A stretch of 64,000 nt of DNA from Modestobacter sp. DSM 44400. Lineage in GTDB: Bacteria; Actinomycetota; Actinomycetes; Mycobacteriales; Geodermatophilaceae. How positions within the stretch are numbered: the stretch's first letter is position 1; each line of letters starts with the position of its first letter. The notes beneath the pieces were generated by a model that made no database searches, was not told the DNA's origin, and saw nothing but the letters and a program-made list of their open reading frames with translations. The DNA is taken from the NCBI RefSeq assembly GCF_900107175.1, contig NZ_FNOZ01000019.1, positions 1 through 64,000 of the forward strand, read 5' to 3'. The translations under genes were made by a program, and so were the position numbers. Of the stretch, positions 62,926-64,000 are shown piece by piece.

Positions 62926-64000
62926 TGACGTCTCCGGGCACCCCGCCGTCTCCCCGTCCCGACGACCCCGGCCCGCGCGTGCGCTGGCGCCGCGGGCAGG
63001 TGACCGCGCTGGGCCGGTCGTGGCGCGACGCGCAGGAGATGACTGTCGCAGTGCCCCAGGACGGCGACGTCCGCGCGCTCGCCCACCCCTCGGTCGTCGG
63101 CTCCCCGCAGGTCGGCGACGACGTGCTGCTCAACACAACGGCCTGGGCGCAGCGGCTGGGCACCGGCGGGTACGCCCTGGTCATCGCCGTCCCCGACCGG
63201 CTGCCGCCGGATCCGAACGGCCCCGGCCACCTCGTGAAGGGCCGGTACACGCCGCTGCAGGTGACCGTGCAGGGAGTGGACGAGCAGGGAACCGAGCACC
63301 ACCAGGTCATCGCCGATGCAGAGGACGTCGGGGGCATGCCGGTCGTGGTGGCCGACCTGCATTCCGCGCTGCCCGCCGTGCTGGCCGGGGTGTGGGCCAC
63401 CGCCCCGCGGCTGCGCGTCGCGTACGTGATGACCGACGGCGGGGCGCTGCCGGCGGCTTTCTCGCGGACGCTGGACGCACTGGCGGGCTCGCTGGCCGGG
63501 GTGGTCACGGTCGGCCAGGCGTTCGGCGGGGACCTGGAGGCGGTGACGGTGCACACCGGGCTGCTGGCCGCCCGGCACGTGCTGCGCGCCGACGTGACCG
63601 TAGTGACCCAGGGCCCGGGCAACCTGGGCACCGGGACGCCGTGGGGGTTCTCCGGGGTGGCCGCCGGCGAGGCGTGCAACGCGGTCGCCGTTCTCGGCGG
63701 GCGCACGGTGGGCGCGCTGCGGATCTCCGACGCCGACCCCCGGCCCCGGCACCGCGGGGTCTCCCACCACTCGCTGACCGCGTTCGGCCGGGTGGCGCTG
63801 GGTGGGGTCACCCTCGTCGTCCCCGCGAGGCTGCCCGCCGAGCTCGCCGAGCAGGTGGAGGAGGACCTGGCCGGGCAGCCCGACCGCAATCCCGTCGTCC
63901 GGGTCGAGACCGGTGGGCTGGACAAGGCGCTGGCCGCCGTCCCGGTGCGGTTGTCGACGATGGGCCGCGGGCTCGCCGAGGACCATGCCTACTTCCTGGC
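62926..64000 (+). CDS. DUF3866 family protein (3' end outside window)
   Basis: The frame is open from ATG 62926 to the window end (358 codons). It reads RVRWRRGQVTALGRSWRDAQEMTV, GHLVKGRYTPLQVTVQGVDEQ, VADLHSALPAVLAGVW, LRVAYVMTDGGALPAAFS and TQGPGNLGTGTPWGFSGVAAGE, the run expected for DUF3866, a cytosolic actinobacterial and firmicute family of unknown role. TAGCCT (62914-62919) lies six bases before the ATG, so the transcript is probably leaderless. Confidence 0.88.

Overview
The window is high-GC DNA (roughly 70% or more by eye) from an actinobacterium. GTG starts, four-base ATGA/GTGA overlaps and leaderless TANNNT promoters are all common. Three blocks keep the gene order of Mycobacterium tuberculosis: 11.5-20.9 kb (Rv1822-Rv1832: pgsA2, DUF881, sbp, DUF881, gcvH, garA, ftsR, DUF151, MerR, gcvP), 36-39.5 kb (rbpA, fxsA, ppm1, lnt) and 52.7-62.9 kb (pepE, exonuclease, DUF4333, helY, tatC, tatA, pafC, pafB). 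GC content and gene content suggest Geodermatophilaceae or a near relative; that is an inference, not a measured placement.

Layout. 0-3.2 kb: the end of an IS5-family element, a MarR regulator with its operator, a slipin pair, and a guanidine exporter behind a class III guanidine riboswitch. 3.3-11.3 kb: a full histidine utilisation locus (IclR regulator, hutH-hutU, and the converging M20 hydrolase-hutF-hutI operon). 11.5-20.9 kb: membrane and division proteins with the glycine cleavage genes gcvH and gcvP; gcvP carries a one-base frameshift in a C run. 21-27.4 kb: coaA, an acetyltransferase, a PEBP protein, and a HAD phosphatase-GH65 phosphorylase pair for alpha-glucoside phosphorolysis. 27.4-36 kb: a worn region holding a frameshifted M50 protease, fragments of LuxR, WYL and DinB genes, a YefM-YoeB toxin-antitoxin pair, a decayed uracil-DNA glycosylase and a decayed thymidine kinase among intact lipid and transport genes.

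36-39.9 kb: rbpA behind a sigma-R type promoter, fxsA, ppm1 and lnt, the last with a long structured leader. 39.9-46.8 kb: a lysine fermentation cluster (kal, kamE, kamD, an extra amidohydrolase, kdd, and divergent kamA), a pathway best known from anaerobes. 46.9-52.2 kb: a frameshifted acetyltransferase, an LMF1-type membrane protein, an acyltransferase, an unrecognised protein with a striking operator, and an Rv2578c-like radical SAM protein with an SOS box. 52.2-64 kb: AsnC, Xaa-Pro peptidase, exonuclease, DUF4333, HelY, a ruined diacylglycerol kinase, TatC, TatA, PafC, PafB and the start of a DUF3866 gene.

Two amino-acid catabolic systems (histidine and lysine) sit beside housekeeping blocks. 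The most unusual items are the amidohydrolase and twin palindromes inside the lysine operon, the gene at 50.2 kb with its operator-overlapped promoter, and the structured leader before lnt. Several frameshifts fall in C-rich runs, so some may be sequencing errors rather than real lesions.
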